Assembly (NCBI GenBank): GCA_030549335.1
Contig: CM060198.1
Location: 64,337,958 to 64,401,957, forward strand
DNA from: Pontederia crassipes
Taxonomy: Eukaryota > Streptophyta > Magnoliopsida > Commelinales > Pontederiaceae
Direction: 5' to 3'
DNA length: 64,000 nt
In this document: piece after piece, positions 31,472 to 44,720 of the stretch
How positions within the stretch are numbered: the first letter of the stretch is position 1
How the letters are laid out: each line of letters starts with the position of its first letter
Position numbers and translations under genes: made by a program
Notes under the pieces: generated by a model
The model's database searches: none
What the model was told of the DNA's origin: nothing
The model's input: only the letters and a program-made list of their open reading frames with translations

Positions 31472-34140
31472 TTATTATATAATTAATACGCACAAAAATT
31501 TGAGCGGCATGACCCTATTGGTCGTGCCAAAGGTCGATCCAAGTGATTTCAATTTTAGTTTCTTATTTTTTTCTTATTTTTAAAGTTTTTAATAATGACT
31601 GTGAAAAGTTAAATTATCATGACTGAAAATTTTGAAAAGTTCTGACATATAAAATTAACATTAAGTAAAGGATAGAGAAAAATGTTTATATGAATGTTTT
31701 AATCACCGCGTCAATAATACATCATTAAATGAATAATAATCAGTCATAATGACCACGTCTTAAATGTTTCTAAAATTTTATGACAATGGTATCATAAAGT
31801 TGAATGATCATATTAGGAATATAATAAAATAAACTTTGCCGAAATAAAAAATCAGTATGCTTTCATCAAAATTAACACAACCTAAATGAGTTCTATAGTA
31901 TACTTAAAACAAAAATGATGTATATTTTAGATTATTTATGGCTTAATATTAAGTATATCCTGACGAAGTTTAGTTTGTACTGTATAGTACTCACAATCTA
32001 ACTAAACAATGGAAGTATGAATATGCATCAAAGATCGAAAGCTGTAGAAAATAATATGCAAAGGCCAAAAAAACACTTGAGTTATTTGGTGGAATCTATC
32101 ATGTATCAAATATATTTTTATAAGATAATCAATATATTTCTCGTTTTAGTTGTTTAATTTCTCCGTGCTGGCAACAACTAAAGAAGAAATAACTTCAACA
32201 TCAAACATATTTTACTTTTGCAAATGAGCACCGAACTCCTTATGCAATTAAATATTATAAGCATATTTTACTTTACCGTTTCTTTTTCTAATATTTGATT
32301 GATACTTCTTTTTTTTTATGATAAATCGTCCATGACTCGGTGACTCGAGTGAGACCAAGTAAAATTCACTGTTCGGATTATTCAGTGCCTAAAAAAATCA
32401 TATATGAATTCATAAATAAATATATTAATAAAGTAAAAGAAAAATGTATACGTAATAGCCAACTTGGGAATAGAAAATTAAAACATACACTTGAGTAATA
32501 AAAAAATAATCACTATTGAAACCTAATATTGATTTTATAGTTCATCTATTGGATTTACTCGGTCCTCTTTCCATCTCTAGTTGCCTGCAGAAATGTTTTA
32601 AAATATTTTTTTATTATATCCTATTTTCCTGTATTTGGAGTCAAACTTTCATTGTTGAAACTTATAAAAACTTTAGTATTTATAAATTACATTGATAAAT
32701 ATATCGAAAATCTTATTCTGATAAACTTATTGATAATACGTAACCATCATTACATATTACTATAACTCAAAGGATATAAGCACGATAATTAATTGGATGA
32801 CAGATCTTGTTTTAAACACTAATTAATTTGAGCCAACGATTTTGAATATGAGAAATATTACTAGAATTTTGGTTGATTTAAATGAATAATTTATTATTTA
32901 ATATCCTTTTGAATATCATGAATATGGATTTTTTCCATATTGAATGCGATAAATATGGAGAGAGAGAGAAGCAACGAGAAGTTACAATTTTTTTATAATC
33001 ATGAAACGAATTATTATTCCAGATGGTTCATCTCTTTTTGTTCCCATCCACAAGTGTGTGTGAATTCTTTTAATCTTGGTGTGTGGACTTCGTTAAAAGA
33101 ATTGCTCTTGGAATTCAGGAGGAGGACAAATGTATACCAATCTTTTCAAAGTGAATACTTCTCAAGTATATATCCAAAATCATACATTTTATGTTAAATC
33201 AATTCTACAAAACTATGAATTTATGCTCTAAATAAGAAAAATGAGTTTTCGCTAGATATTTTATATTCTATTGATATGCATGACCATACTGATGATATAA
33301 AGAATAGTATAGAAGGATTATATTTAAACTGATTTTACTAGCTAACTTTTGATAATTAATAGGTTTGTGGGTCCATAACCTAGTAAACTATTATATTTCT
33401 CAATTTTTATTTGAACTTTATAAAAAATCTGTTGATGAATTTTAGTACATTTACATGTGTTGGTATTACGAAAAAAATATTTATCTTATCCGGAGTTAAG
33501 GTAAAGAGCTTAACAATATTTCTTGGTGTATTAATAATTTGTAAATAGTAGTTGTTGATCATGAGACTAAATCTTGTTAATTAATTTAATTTAATTTATT
33601 TTCATATTATTTTGCAATTACAACAAAGACTTAATTATTTTTATAAGCATATTTTAGCTTCTTGTAAAAAATTAAGATATAACAACTTGTTAATTCTTTT
33701 ATTTAGTTGCTATAAAATTAAATGACTGATCTCTAATTTGAACTATCTTTGGAGGAGAGTGAGAGAGAGAGAAAAAAGTGCTCAAAAGAAAAAAAGCAAA
33801 ATGCAAAAATAAAGTTGAGACTGTGTAAAGATCAAACCATACTAATTGTATTGTGGGTGTACTTTGATGATCATATTTGATATTGTGGTTATATTATTTT
33901 TACATACATATCGTTTGATTAATATAATGATCTAAATATATAATCGATTTAATAAATACGCGGCGATTGTAAAAGAATAGTTTATTAACTATGATTTTGC
34001 TTTTAAAATCTCCTAGATTTGACAAGTAAGATTGGACTTCATATTATTAAATAAATACCAATATTTATCTTTTTTTACTATTACTAGATAGATGGAACTA
34101 ACTATAAACCAAAATCTTATAGTTATAAAATGGATCTAAA
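29230..34140. other. AT-rich gene-free region
   Basis: About 5 kb with no supportable gene on either strand. The only clear structure is an (AAT)n microsatellite at 31429-31470. Confidence 0.6.
31429..31470. repeat. (AAT)n microsatellite
   Basis: Fourteen uninterrupted trinucleotide units. Confidence 0.95.
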
Positions 34141-34539
34141 TTATCTGACGTACGCGTATATAGCACACGTGCGTATATGGTAGTAGGTGTATACACGTAG
34201 ATCGAAAGAGAAAAAAAAAGGGCACAAATCTACGGTGCTCCCTTTTCTTCCTAACTTTTTCTCCGCTTCCTTTTTTTAAGGTTTCTTTTTTCCCTGCACC
34301 TTTTTCCTTTTATGTCGTCTTGCTGACGTCACCAGGCCATATCCAGAGCCACGAGAACTCGTGGCTCACATTTCTCGGCCACGCCGACTCGGACGCCACG
34401 CTGGCACCTGGTCACTCCGCCACCGGCTACTCCCGGTCGCCCCGCTCGTTTTTTCCCTTCTTACTTCGCCTTTCCCCATTTTTTTCTTTTCTTTTCCCCT
34501 CCCTCTTCGATTACATGCGATTTGCTTCGATCTCGTTCG
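34140..34539 (+). promoter_or_regulatory. Promoter and 5' leader of the CDF gene
   Basis: A TATATAG box lies near 34157 and a CACGTG G-box near 34165-34170, followed by a CT-rich leader (about 34240-34510). The leader contains an upstream ATG at 34515, out of frame, whose short frame (to 34655) overlaps the main start. The transcription start cannot be fixed from sequence alone. Confidence 0.45.
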
Positions 34540-37500
34540 ATGTCAGAGGCGACGAAGGATCCGGCGATCAAGCTCTTCGGACGGACCATCCCCTTGACGG
34601 AATCTCACCCGCCACCGTCGCTGAGCGCCTCTTCGGCGGCGGAGCCACCCAATGAGGTGTTGGAGGATGCGGGCGAGGAGGAGGAGGAGGCGGCGGCCGC
34701 CGCTGTCTCCGACTCCGATGCTGCGGCCTCCGCAATGGATGCGACTGAAGACGTGAAGGTGAGCGGCGCAGGAGGCCTGTCACAACGTTTATTCCTTTTT
34801 TTTCGATCGATTCTGGAGGAAAGATGAGTTATTTTTCTTCTTTTTGATTGAAAATCATGGCGACTTTTTGTTCATGTTTGTTGGATTATTTTGGCTGCCC
34901 TTTTTTATTACTTTTGGGCCGATTTCTTCGTGGGTTGGAGAAAGTTTGATTTTTTTTTGGCGTTTGAGAGAAGGGTGATGACTTTTACTATGATTGAGTA
35001 CTTGCTTTGCCGCTTGGTAGTTTGTTCCTCCTAGAAATCTATGAAACCTTTAAGGAGTGTTAGCAACTATGAGTTTTCCTGGTGTTTTGCGCTTTTGAGA
35101 ACAGATAGAGACTAAAAATAGTTCATTCTTTCTGCGATTGAATGAATTGGCGTTCGATTTTGTGGTGCTTTTATGGAAGTTTCACTGTTTTCGTTTTTAA
35201 ATTCGTGTTGCAGAAGGATTAAATTTTCCCTTTGCTTTCATGTTACAATTTTGGGCCGTGCCTCTGTTAAAAAAGAGTTTCGTTTTTTGTGGTGGATTGA
35301 TGCTATCAATCGTTACATCTGGTTCTATGTATTTTGTACTTGCCAGATTCATATCCTGGAATAAAATACATATATTTTTTTCATTGACTTACATATTTTG
35401 CAAATTTATTATTTGATATATCAGTAGACCTGAAAATTTGGGAATTCAAGTTAGATACATTCTAACTAGTTTCTTGCTTTTCTCCTCTATTGCTTGCTTT
35501 TGTGAATAAAGGAAAAGAAAAGTTACTTTTTATGCTTAATTGCAAAAGAAAAAAAATGCTTGATTGATTTTATCTGGTTCTCGTTCCATTTTTTATTGTT
35601 GAATGCAAGATTCGTGGATTGTTACCTCTCCTTAGTTTAATTATTTGTTCTTCAACTTGGGTTATGGATTCAGTCGTAATATCTTCATTATCAAACTCAA
35701 AAAGCATAAACTCAATTCTAATGACAGGTAAGAAAAGGAAACCAAAAAGGTTATGAGATGACATGCAAGAATTTTTCATTTGAAGTTTCAATTGTAGTAT
35801 TAGTTGGAAGTAACTGTCTTCTGAAAAGTCTGCGTGGCTTCTCAGAACTTGTACTACGGGCGGCGTTTCTTAGCACTAGGATGTCAAGATGCATAGTACA
35901 TATGGGGACAGCTATTCGGAATTTTGAAGAGAGCAGAAACAGCACCCCAGTTCTTGCTATTCTCTTTCATAACTTTGCTAGAGATCTTATTTAAGGTTTG
36001 GGTTAGAAGGGAAGAAGCAAAATTTGTTTTCAGATTGAGTATCATCATGTGTTTCTTTAATGTTTTTTCTGAGGATGTCTTCCTTTAAGATAGTCTGGCG
36101 GAGAATAAAAATTGCAAATATTGGGGAATTGTATGGTGGAAGAGTTGGCTTTTGATCCTCTTCTGCAACTAGGTTTGTTTGGTGTGTTTCACATTTTCTC
36201 ATGGTAAAATGTGGAACATTGTGTTTCTTATGATTATTCGAGAATTGTGATGAAAAAGTAGGCTCTTATTCCTTTCTTGACCCCATCAATTCAGTTGTAG
36301 AAGGAGATTCATCTTTTTCATTCTAGTGAACAGAAGCATCCACTAAATTCTGATTGGATTCATTTCCTAGTTAGGAGATGCCTATGACTTCAGGCATATT
36401 GAAGTTCATGAAGGTCAATCATCATGCTACAATCCTACGGTTATGAATCCTGAGTTTAAAATGAAGTTTGATATAGGACAATTATCCTTAAAATGGTTCC
36501 AGAAATGAACATGCTAAATCAGGAAGTGTAAAGAAAACCATAATGTTCTGAAGCTCCTCTGGGAAAAATACTGCTCTAAACTTCATTTTCATGTCTCTAA
36601 GAAATTAACTCTTTACATTCTAAATCTTGATAACTGTATTTAGTCCTATGAGCACTTGTATTACCCACATTTCTTTTGTTGGTTTATCCACCTTTACATT
36701 AGGTATTCATTTCTTTTGTCTTAAACCTTGTTGTACATCTTTTACCTGTTGTCCCATTCACCATCTTTAGGCCTTTATACCAAAGACCAAAGAACTGAGA
36801 AAGCTAATTATACATATAGATAGGAGGTTTAATATTTTTTTTTTGAAATGGATAGGAGGTTTAAGTGGAGGAAAGCCATTGGAGTTCTTTGTGATAGAAA
36901 ACTACCCAATAAAGTTAAAGGAAAATTCTATCGTACTGCTATAAGACCAGCAGTGTTATATGATAGTGAATGTTGGGCTACGAAGGGACAACATGAACGT
37001 AAAGTGGGGGTAGCCGAAATGAGGATGTTGAGATGGATGTGTGGTCATACAAGATTAGATAAGATTAGGAATGACCATATACGTGAACGAGTCGGAGTGG
37101 CTCCTATTAGTGAGAAAATGATAGAGAATCGTTTGAGATGGTTTGGTCATGTTTAGAGAAGACCATTAGATGCGCCAGTAAGAAGAGTAGATCAAATAAT
37201 CTGGAGTCCGATTAAAAGAGGGAGAGGGAGGCCAAGGCGGACACTTGGCGAACTAATAGAGCAAGATCTATTGGTGAATAATATACCAAAAGGTTTGGTT
37301 ACTAATAGAGCGGAATGGCATTGTATGATCCATATAGCTGACCCCACCTAGTGGGATAAGGCTTTGTTGTTGTTGTTGTTGGATAGGAGGTTTAATATTC
37401 ATTGCTTGAAATGCAATGAGGATCAAAATCTCCTAAGAAATGCGAAAATTTTGTGCTAACATGATTGCTCTCTAAGGACCGTCTCCTCGTGTTTCTGAGA

Positions 37501-39354
37501 TGTGCTTTAAAGATCATGGAGAAAATTAGTTCATGAAAGTTGAGCACATCAAATGAAGGATGTGGATTTTCTTTATTGAAACTGAGATGTTAGGAAGCTA
37601 TTCTGATATGGTTTTAGAGTTTATTTTAAGGAAATGCATAACCCATGAAACAGAGATCAATGTGTTATTTTGTAGTCGATGGTACATGCTGGTCTCGTTA
37701 TGTGGCCTCTTTCATCTGGAAATTTGTCATATTGATGGAATTAATTAATATTCACCTTTATTATGAGATCCTTTGATGCGGAGGTATCAAAACAGGTCAA
37801 AGGTGTTCAATAAAGAGGATAAGAAAGCATAGAAAAAATGAATAGTAAACTGATCTCAGAATCATGATTTCAAATTCAGATCTTATCAGGACAGGACAGA
37901 TATTTTGATGATAATTATATTTGCAGAATCATCATTTTCATCTTCATGTATGGTCTTTAAAGTGTACCACTTGACATTTTTCTTTCCTTTTTTTATTCTA
38001 GGACGTGGGTGAAATGGGAGCAGAGATGGAGGTTGAAAATCTGAATATTGTTGCAGACTCCGACAAAGGGAAAGAGAATACACAATTTAGTTCATCTAGT
38101 GTGAGCAGTGTTAATGAAGATGACCAGAAACCCGGCTCTGAAGATGATAAAGCAGCACCAAATGCCAAAGCTGAACGCGGCAAGGTTGAGACTGATGGTC
38201 CAATACAAGAAAAGCTCCTTAAGAAGCCGGATAAAATTATACCTTGCCCTCGTTGCAACAGTATGGACACGAAATTCTGTTATTATAATAATTATAACAT
38301 CAACCAACCGAGACACTTCTGCAAGAATTGTCAGAGATATTGGACTGCTGGTGGAACCATGAGGAATGTTCCTGTGGGTGCTGGTAGGCGTAAAAGTAAG
38401 CATTCTTCATCACAATATCGGCATGTTATGATGCCATCAGAAGGGTTGCAATCGCCTAGGCCAGATAATCCTGATTTGGTTCATCATCAGGCTGTTTCTT
38501 GTGGACCTTCGACTTCTTCAAGGACATTAACATCAAATGCCACAGTTCTTAAATTTGGACAAGAAGTTCCTCTTTGTGAGTCAATGGCTTCCGTACTCAG
38601 CATTAGAGAGAAAAAGAGGAATGGAGATTTCAATTCTGTCATGGCTAGAGAAAATAAAGAAGAACCTTCGTGTGCATCTTCTGTAACCGCTTCCAATGGT
38701 GTGACTAATGCAGTTGAGCAGATTCAACAAAATGGCACACAGAACTATTGCAATGGAGTAGCACCCCTTCCCCACTTCCAATGTTATGGTGGTGCTCCTT
38801 GGCCTTACCCATGGCATCCAGGATGGAACAATTTTGCTGCCATGGCAGCAGCTAGATGCCCATCTGAGACTGTTTGTGGACCAGAAAATAGTGCTAATCC
38901 AGTTCCTTGGATGGCACCTCCTGCCTTTTGCCCTCCTGCACTTCCTTTTCCTTTTATGCCTGCTTCTTTTTGGGGCTGGCCCAATGGAGCATGGAATATT
39001 CCATGGGTTGGAGCTAATGCTGGTGTATCACCAACATCATCTACAAGTAATAGTGGCTGTTCTGGAAATAGCTCTCCAACTTTGGGTAAGCATTCTAGAG
39101 ATGCCAGCTTTCATGGGGAGGAGAAGACAGAAAAGTCACTTTGGGTTCCTAAAACTCTTAGGATAGATGATCCAGATGAGGCTGCAAAGAGTTCAATATG
39201 GTCTACCCTTGGTATTAAGCCTGATGAAGGTGGCATCTTCAAATCCTTCCAGTCCAAGGGTGTAAAGAAGGGTCAGGCATCGGATTCTGCGCAGGTATTA
39301 AATGCTAATCCTGCTGCAATGTCACGGTCTCGATCCTTTCAGGAGAGCACATAA
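34540..39354 (+). CDS. Cycling Dof factor (CDF-type Dof zinc-finger transcription factor)
   Basis: Exons 34540-34758 and 38002-39354 join in phase 0 to give 523 residues. Splice sites are AAG|GTGAGC and TTCTAG|GACGTG. The Dof finger (about residues 151-205) has the C-x2-C-x21-C-x2-C cysteines in [20 protein letters not shown] and [20 protein letters not shown]. The N-terminus has [10 protein letters not shown], the short motif known in CDFs to recruit TOPLESS corepressor. The C-terminal half has the three CDF motifs: [20 protein letters not shown], and [20 protein letters not shown] plus IWSTLGIK. In Arabidopsis these bind FKF1 and GIGANTEA. CDFs repress CONSTANS/FT-type flowering genes and act in abiotic stress and nitrogen responses. 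The ATG at 34540 is chosen because it starts the conserved N-terminus. I withhold a numbered symbol because orthology within the CDF group cannot be settled here. Confidence 0.95.
34759..38001 (+). other. 3.24-kb intron of the CDF gene
   Basis: GT at 34759-34760 and AG at 38000-38001 preceded by a long pyrimidine tract. The intron is AT-rich and contains a truncated RTE-type LINE at 36837-37381. No other gene is seen inside; short open frames near 35173 and 35758 have no domain. Confidence 0.85.
36837..37381 (+). mobile_element. 5'-truncated RTE-type LINE with (TTG)6 tail
   Basis: Encodes the C-terminal end of an RTE-clade reverse transcriptase polyprotein: [52 protein letters not shown], then after a stop [17 protein letters not shown] and IADPT. 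It ends in (TTG)6 at 37364-37381, the usual tail of plant RTEs. It is flanked by a perfect 18-bp target duplication, GATAGGAGGTTTAATATT (36819-36836 and 37382-37399). One in-frame TAG at 37156-37158 and loss of more than 90 percent of the element make it inert. Confidence 0.93.
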
Positions 39355-40050
39355 TGAGCATGCTCAGAAGTCCCCTGGATGCTGTTTCTGGCAAACAGCT
39401 TAAAAAGAAGCAATTAGCTCTCAGGTTGTTATAATATATTAACATTGCTGCGGCAAACTCTTATATTTACAAGTAGATCGATACAAAAATTGTTGTAATG
39501 TGCACTAGAGCCCCGCTACTAGGAATCCAAAGGAAGATGCCTCCCTGTTGCAAAATTTCTGAGATATTTCAGTATCTCATGTTGTAAATAGTAGAGAAAA
39601 TGGATATTGTCTTCAGCTTTCATTTGGAATAATAAGCGCATCTGCTGCCTCTCCTGGACCATGATCAGGGAAGGTGAGTGTAAAGTGGAAATTTCAATTT
39701 ACATCTTCTGTAATGCAAAGAGAGGCTTGAAGCTGAAAGAACTGAGATCCATCAAGTTGAGATTTTGTAAGGTTTTATTTCTTTTTTAAGAAGACGATAG
39801 TTCGGAATGAATTTAAGCTTATATCGTTGAACTGTTAGTGAAGGTTGATGATTCGCTATGGCGAATAAGACATTTCAAGATATTCATCTTCTAATTGTAC
39901 AATTGATGATGTTCTGAACTTTCATCTGCTGTTGACTATATAATTGTACAGCCATGCAAACCTCCCCTGTTCCTCAGTTGATTGCTAGATTTGAGCATGT
40001 CTGAAAGTATGAGGCAAGAGCTTGGTCCTTGATCAATTAATAGATCAATC
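39355..40050 (+). other. 3' region of the CDF gene
   Basis: AT-rich DNA after the TAA. The start presumably includes the 3' UTR. I cannot fix a polyadenylation site. Confidence 0.4.
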
Positions 40051-42760
40051 TATCTATGCAGAGAGAAGATGTGGATGCTATCTATATACAACAAAGATAC
40101 AATTTTGTCCTAGAAGTTTCTTTGGTAAGTTGTATATATAGGATATTTTGGGTCAAGCTTTATATGTGCATATTTTATCCTTTTCTACTTGTGACAAACT
40201 GGAACATGTCCAGAAGAAAAATTATTGCATCAGCACGCCATCTCTCTCTCTCTCTATCTGAGCGCGCGCGTGCCAGCGTCTCTGTCTCTGTCTCTGTCTC
40301 TGTCTCTGTCTCGTTCACATATTTGCATCTGCGATGCACCTCCTATGCACGTCGCAACATCCTGCATTGGAACTTTCAGATGCCCCGGAACTCCATTACT
40401 ATAACCTGACGCAGTCTTATCAGCTACTGCATCAAGGCCGTGTTGACATGAAGAATTAATAGATTGCACAGTCAACGAGCTGCGTCGACAGCACCCTGCG
40501 GCAATCGTTGCATAGGCGTGGATCGGTAGCAGTAAACAACTCCCAGGGAGGAATCATCTCCGAGGCCAATGTCCAAGCTGCTCATTTGACTGGTAAATTA
40601 ATTCGACAAGATCCAGGGACATAAGTCAGAACAACAACGACCGACGCCTTCCATAATTGGCTTACAACTAGGAACCAAGACACCATCCATCAAAGTTGGC
40701 TATCTTGTCTGAATATCTTGGTGTATGGACTTATGGAAGTATGCTATATTTATATCAATATGACCCAATCTACAGTTCATTTTGCTTGTAAAATAAAAGA
40801 ATCTCATATTCGACTCCAGCAGTGAAAATTATCCCTCACTTTCTTTTGTCACACTAACGCAGCTAACATATGGACCAGGTTACTGTTCGTTCATGTCAGC
40901 AAAAGTCTCATATTCTGAATTATCCTTCATGATGCATTAAAGAAGAGATGCTTTCGAGGGGGCTCCATGTATTGATTGGTTTGTACCAAGTTATAAATTT
41001 AAAATTCGGGGCTCCCAAGAAATTTTCTCATGAATCCAAGCAATTAAATGGTCGCAGTGAGTTGGAAATGGAATCTATTTCCTGTTATTCTCTCAAAAAA
41101 AAAATACTGTAATTGGACTGCTCACTGCAGATGCTGGTTGCTGCTTTACACAAACGGAGTAGTGGGGCTGCTGGTACGTCATCTTAGGACCAAGGGGGTA
41201 CACATAGTAGTGCCGCTTCTCAGAAATCTGTATCACTATTATGGCCAAACTATGAATTGATATCAAGTTTAATCACTACACTGATCTAGTCCAGGCCAAT
41301 TCATGGTGGCACCTAAAAATTAATGGTGTTTATGTTATTGGTTGTTTCTTCTTTTCTTTTTTTTAACCTTATCAAGATAGCATGCATTTGATTTAGTTTT
41401 AGAGGAAATGATGGGATAATTTGTCTAACAATTTTATTGAACATTTGGAAACCAAGAATAAAACACAATGGTGGATGTAAGAGATCGAATAAGCTTAACC
41501 AACAATGGTTGACAATCAATTGAAAGAAAATTATATATGCTTACTTGGTTCGGAAAGAAAACATGTTTACTATCTTCTTATGCATGATAAACATGTTTGC
41601 TCAATGTCTTTTTCCATAAATAAAAGTTTGCACACAATTTTTTCGAGGTTCAGGAAATATTTTCTTCATTACGTACAATTGATAAAGTTGAGCTTTGATA
41701 TAACTATATATATATATATATATATATATAAAGATACAATTTATGTTCTCATAAAAATATTTCATAAAACTCATTTTACACTATAATTTAGTAGTTGTCC
41801 AAAGAAAAATTTTCTAATTGAAGGAGATAGCAAACAATGCATATATGACAAATTATTTGCATAGCAAACTAAGTTGTTAGTCAATTAGAGTTAGTAACCA
41901 CATATCTGATTATTAGAGTTGCGAATTTAATCAGTATTCTTCCTCTTTCCATCCAAACATCAATGAGTCAGATGTTAGTAACTCTAGATATCATAAATTT
42001 AGAATGAAAAAAATATATATGCATAACAAACACCCATAAGAGAAGATGGCATGATAAAATTAAAGAAAAAACACTATAGAAAGAGATTTTTTTTAACATT
42101 CTAAGCCTTTATACTTAATTAAAAACCATATTAGTCGAGAGATTCGAGATATAATGGTCATCTAAATCATTAAGTGTGACATATATCACATTCTACACAT
42201 TACTTCGTGCTAAAAATGTATTGACCCAATATATCAGCATCATCTGTCATGTCAGGAACAGAAAAGCAAAATGCACTGCAAAAGGGGGGGGGGGGGATCT
42301 TTTTTATCAATATTTACTAAATTTTAATATATTCCGAGTTTATAGTTCAATTATATTAAGCTCCTTTTGCAAGCCTTTCCATTCATCCTTTACTTTGCAT
42401 ATCTGTATTGTGAACATTTGAGGGTAATATTCTCGTAAGTATCAAGTTAATTCATACCGATTACAAACTTAGGTTTTTTTTTCTTATGAAATAAATGGAG
42501 AATGTAGTACCATAGAAGTCCCGGAAAAGTTGTAGCATCAAAGAACATCAACACACAATCATCAACACCAAGTTAAACTAAAAATCTTAACAACCATAAT
42601 AGAAATAAGTGCAATAACATTTGTAAGGTTACATCATTAATTCTAACCAAAGCAGAAATCAACATAAAATGACAGTGGCTGTTCATACAGGCAGCAATCT
42701 TCTTTTAGGTTTCAAATCAAAGGATGATGTATCATATGTTGTGAATCAAGTATTACGCCG
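40051..42760. other. Gene-free spacer
   Basis: No supportable gene. It holds CT/CTGTCT repeats (40240-40312), a (TA)n tract (41703-41731) and a 13-G run (42284-42296). The open frames crossing 40056-40475 encode Ser/Val or Arg/Asp dipeptide runs from the CTGTCT repeat. Confidence 0.6.
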
Positions 42761-42767
42761 AGGCGAA

Positions 42768-44506
42768 CTAGCCAGTTGCAGAAACCTGTAAAGAATACAG
42801 AAATGGTTTAATCAATCGGAATTCTCTGATAGCTAAAGGATTCTATTAGGTGGGGGTGGGGTTGAGAGATAGAGATTTTAACTTCTCACCAAGAAGTAAC
42901 TTTCACCCATCTGCAAAGTCTGCAGTAGGATTCCATATTCATTTACCGGAAGGATCTGTCCAGAAGAATGGACAAGCATCACATCTGGACCAAACATAGC
43001 GCTCAAGTTTATAGAGCAACTTGGAACTTCAGAAGCAATCCCATTGATAAACACAGTGATAGTTCCTGCATCCATGAAGGTAACAAAATGTGATCAAGGA
43101 TCCAACGAAAAGCCTTTCACTAACTAACTATTTTTTTCATTAAATTTAGTTACCATATATAGGCAAAGAAAGAAGCTTCATACAACAGATAGTGTGGAAC
43201 ATGACAAAACAAACAAGAAGCTTCTAAACATTTTTTTTTACCAGAAGAAGCTTGTAGATTTTAGTGTGGGAAGGTGGAGATGAGTTCAGCATCTAAGTGG
43301 TTAAATAAAAGAAAAAGAAAAGACATCTGCAATTCAACTTCGAGCTTCAAAGTTCCAATTATAATCTTTTTATTCCAAAGTAAATGTTGTTTTCTTTGAT
43401 CATAAGGTATCCTCTCCGATTAAGCCCGGGACATGTAAATCCTTAAACTTAAATCTGTATATTAGACGGGTTCTCCCAACTTAGTTAGAAGGTCGTGAAC
43501 AATGAAAAATTAATAGATCCCGGGACAAACAAGTATAGAGCAAGTTGAGGTATGATGTACATACATAAAGCATCTTAGCATCATTTCTTTTTCTAAATAT
43601 ACTTCAATTAAGGTAGCATATATAGTCGTCAATCAATCAATCAATCAACTAACCTTGTCTGAAAGTGAAGAGAGACTTCAAAAATTAATCAGTGACTAGT
43701 AACCAAAATATCAAAGAAACTATTATAAAGAGTAAAATCCCTAGTAAATTAAGGAGAGTATGCAAGCTTCATTTTATGGGAGCCAACACATAAGACACAA
43801 TCACCTGCCACCAGCAAATGCCATGAGCAAAGGCATCAGGAGAAACATATCACGATACAAATGTTTAAGGGGTCCAAACCCAAAGCCGTGCGCGCAGCAC
43901 TACTATATACTAACCAGGTTGGTAATGCGAGACATCAGTAGAGCACAGGAAGGGACTGGTCTGAGTGTTGTCCAAGAAGCTCATCTGACCAGGGATGGAG
44001 AAAAGGTCATCGGCGTTGTCATCTCCGACGAAGCCTTGGAAGCTTGAAGAAGAAGAAGAAGATGAAGAAGAGCAAGGAAAGAGGCCTCCCCCGCAAGAAT
44101 TGTTGGACGAGTTGCTGGACGAGGAGCTCGAAGAGGCCGGCTCATACAGAATTGCACCGGCCCCCAACTGGCCGCACGTAGTCCCAGCCATGGCAGCTCT
44201 AGGATCAGCCATGTGGCCAGCCTGCAGCTGCCGCTGGCGGCGGCGAGACCTGGACCGCCTGTTCTGGAACCAGTAGAAGACGTTGGCGTCGCCGACGGCC
44301 CCAAACTTCTCGAGGATCTTTCGGATCCTCACAGTCTCGTCTCTGGGGGGGTTTACCATGCCAGAGTTGAAGATGGATTCCAGGATGAGGATTTGCTCAG
44401 GTTTGGGAGTCCACCGAGAGCGCACAAGCTCCGGGGCTCGATCGCCACCTCCTTGGCCATGATGGTTCGAGCCGTTTATGCCAGTGCCTTGAACTTTATC
44501 ATCCAT
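42768..44506 (-). CDS. WUSCHEL-related homeobox protein, WOX11/12-like
   Basis: Exon 1 is 44506-43915 and exon 2 begins at 43065, joined in phase 1 (CCTG|GTTAGT and GATGCAG|GAAC). The homeodomain (about residues 29-92) has [38 protein letters not shown] and the helix-3 signature [16 protein letters not shown], typical of the intermediate WOX clade. Serine/asparagine runs follow. The exon-2 tail ([36 protein letters not shown]) is the conserved C-terminus of WOX11/12 proteins. In Arabidopsis and rice these promote root founder-cell and crown-root fate downstream of auxin. There are two possible ends: read-through to TAA at 42878-42880 (-VRS, 259 residues), or splicing at TTG|GTGAGA (42890) to a small exon 42785-42768 (-VSATG, 261 residues). 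No WUS-box is seen. Confidence 0.93.
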
Positions 44507-44712
44507 GGTTTTTTTTTTCTTTTGGGTGGGGGGGGGGAGAAGAAGAGGAGGGAGGAACAGGAGGAAAACTGATCAGTCAATGGAAGAAGTCTAAGTGAAG
44601 GGAGCAAAAGGACAGTAAGAGAAGAGGAGAGAGGTCGAATGTGCCTCCGATCCACAAAGAGAGATGAGAGCGACACCAATACAATGCTTGCACACATGCG
44701 CTCAGGACGAGT

Positions 44713-44720
44713 TATTTATA
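44713..44720 (-). promoter_or_regulatory. TATA box of the WOX gene
   Basis: TATAAATA on the minus strand, about 207 bp upstream of the ATG, at a distance that would give a leader of roughly 175 bases. The intervening sequence is GA/CT-rich, typical of plant 5' leaders. Confidence 0.6.
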
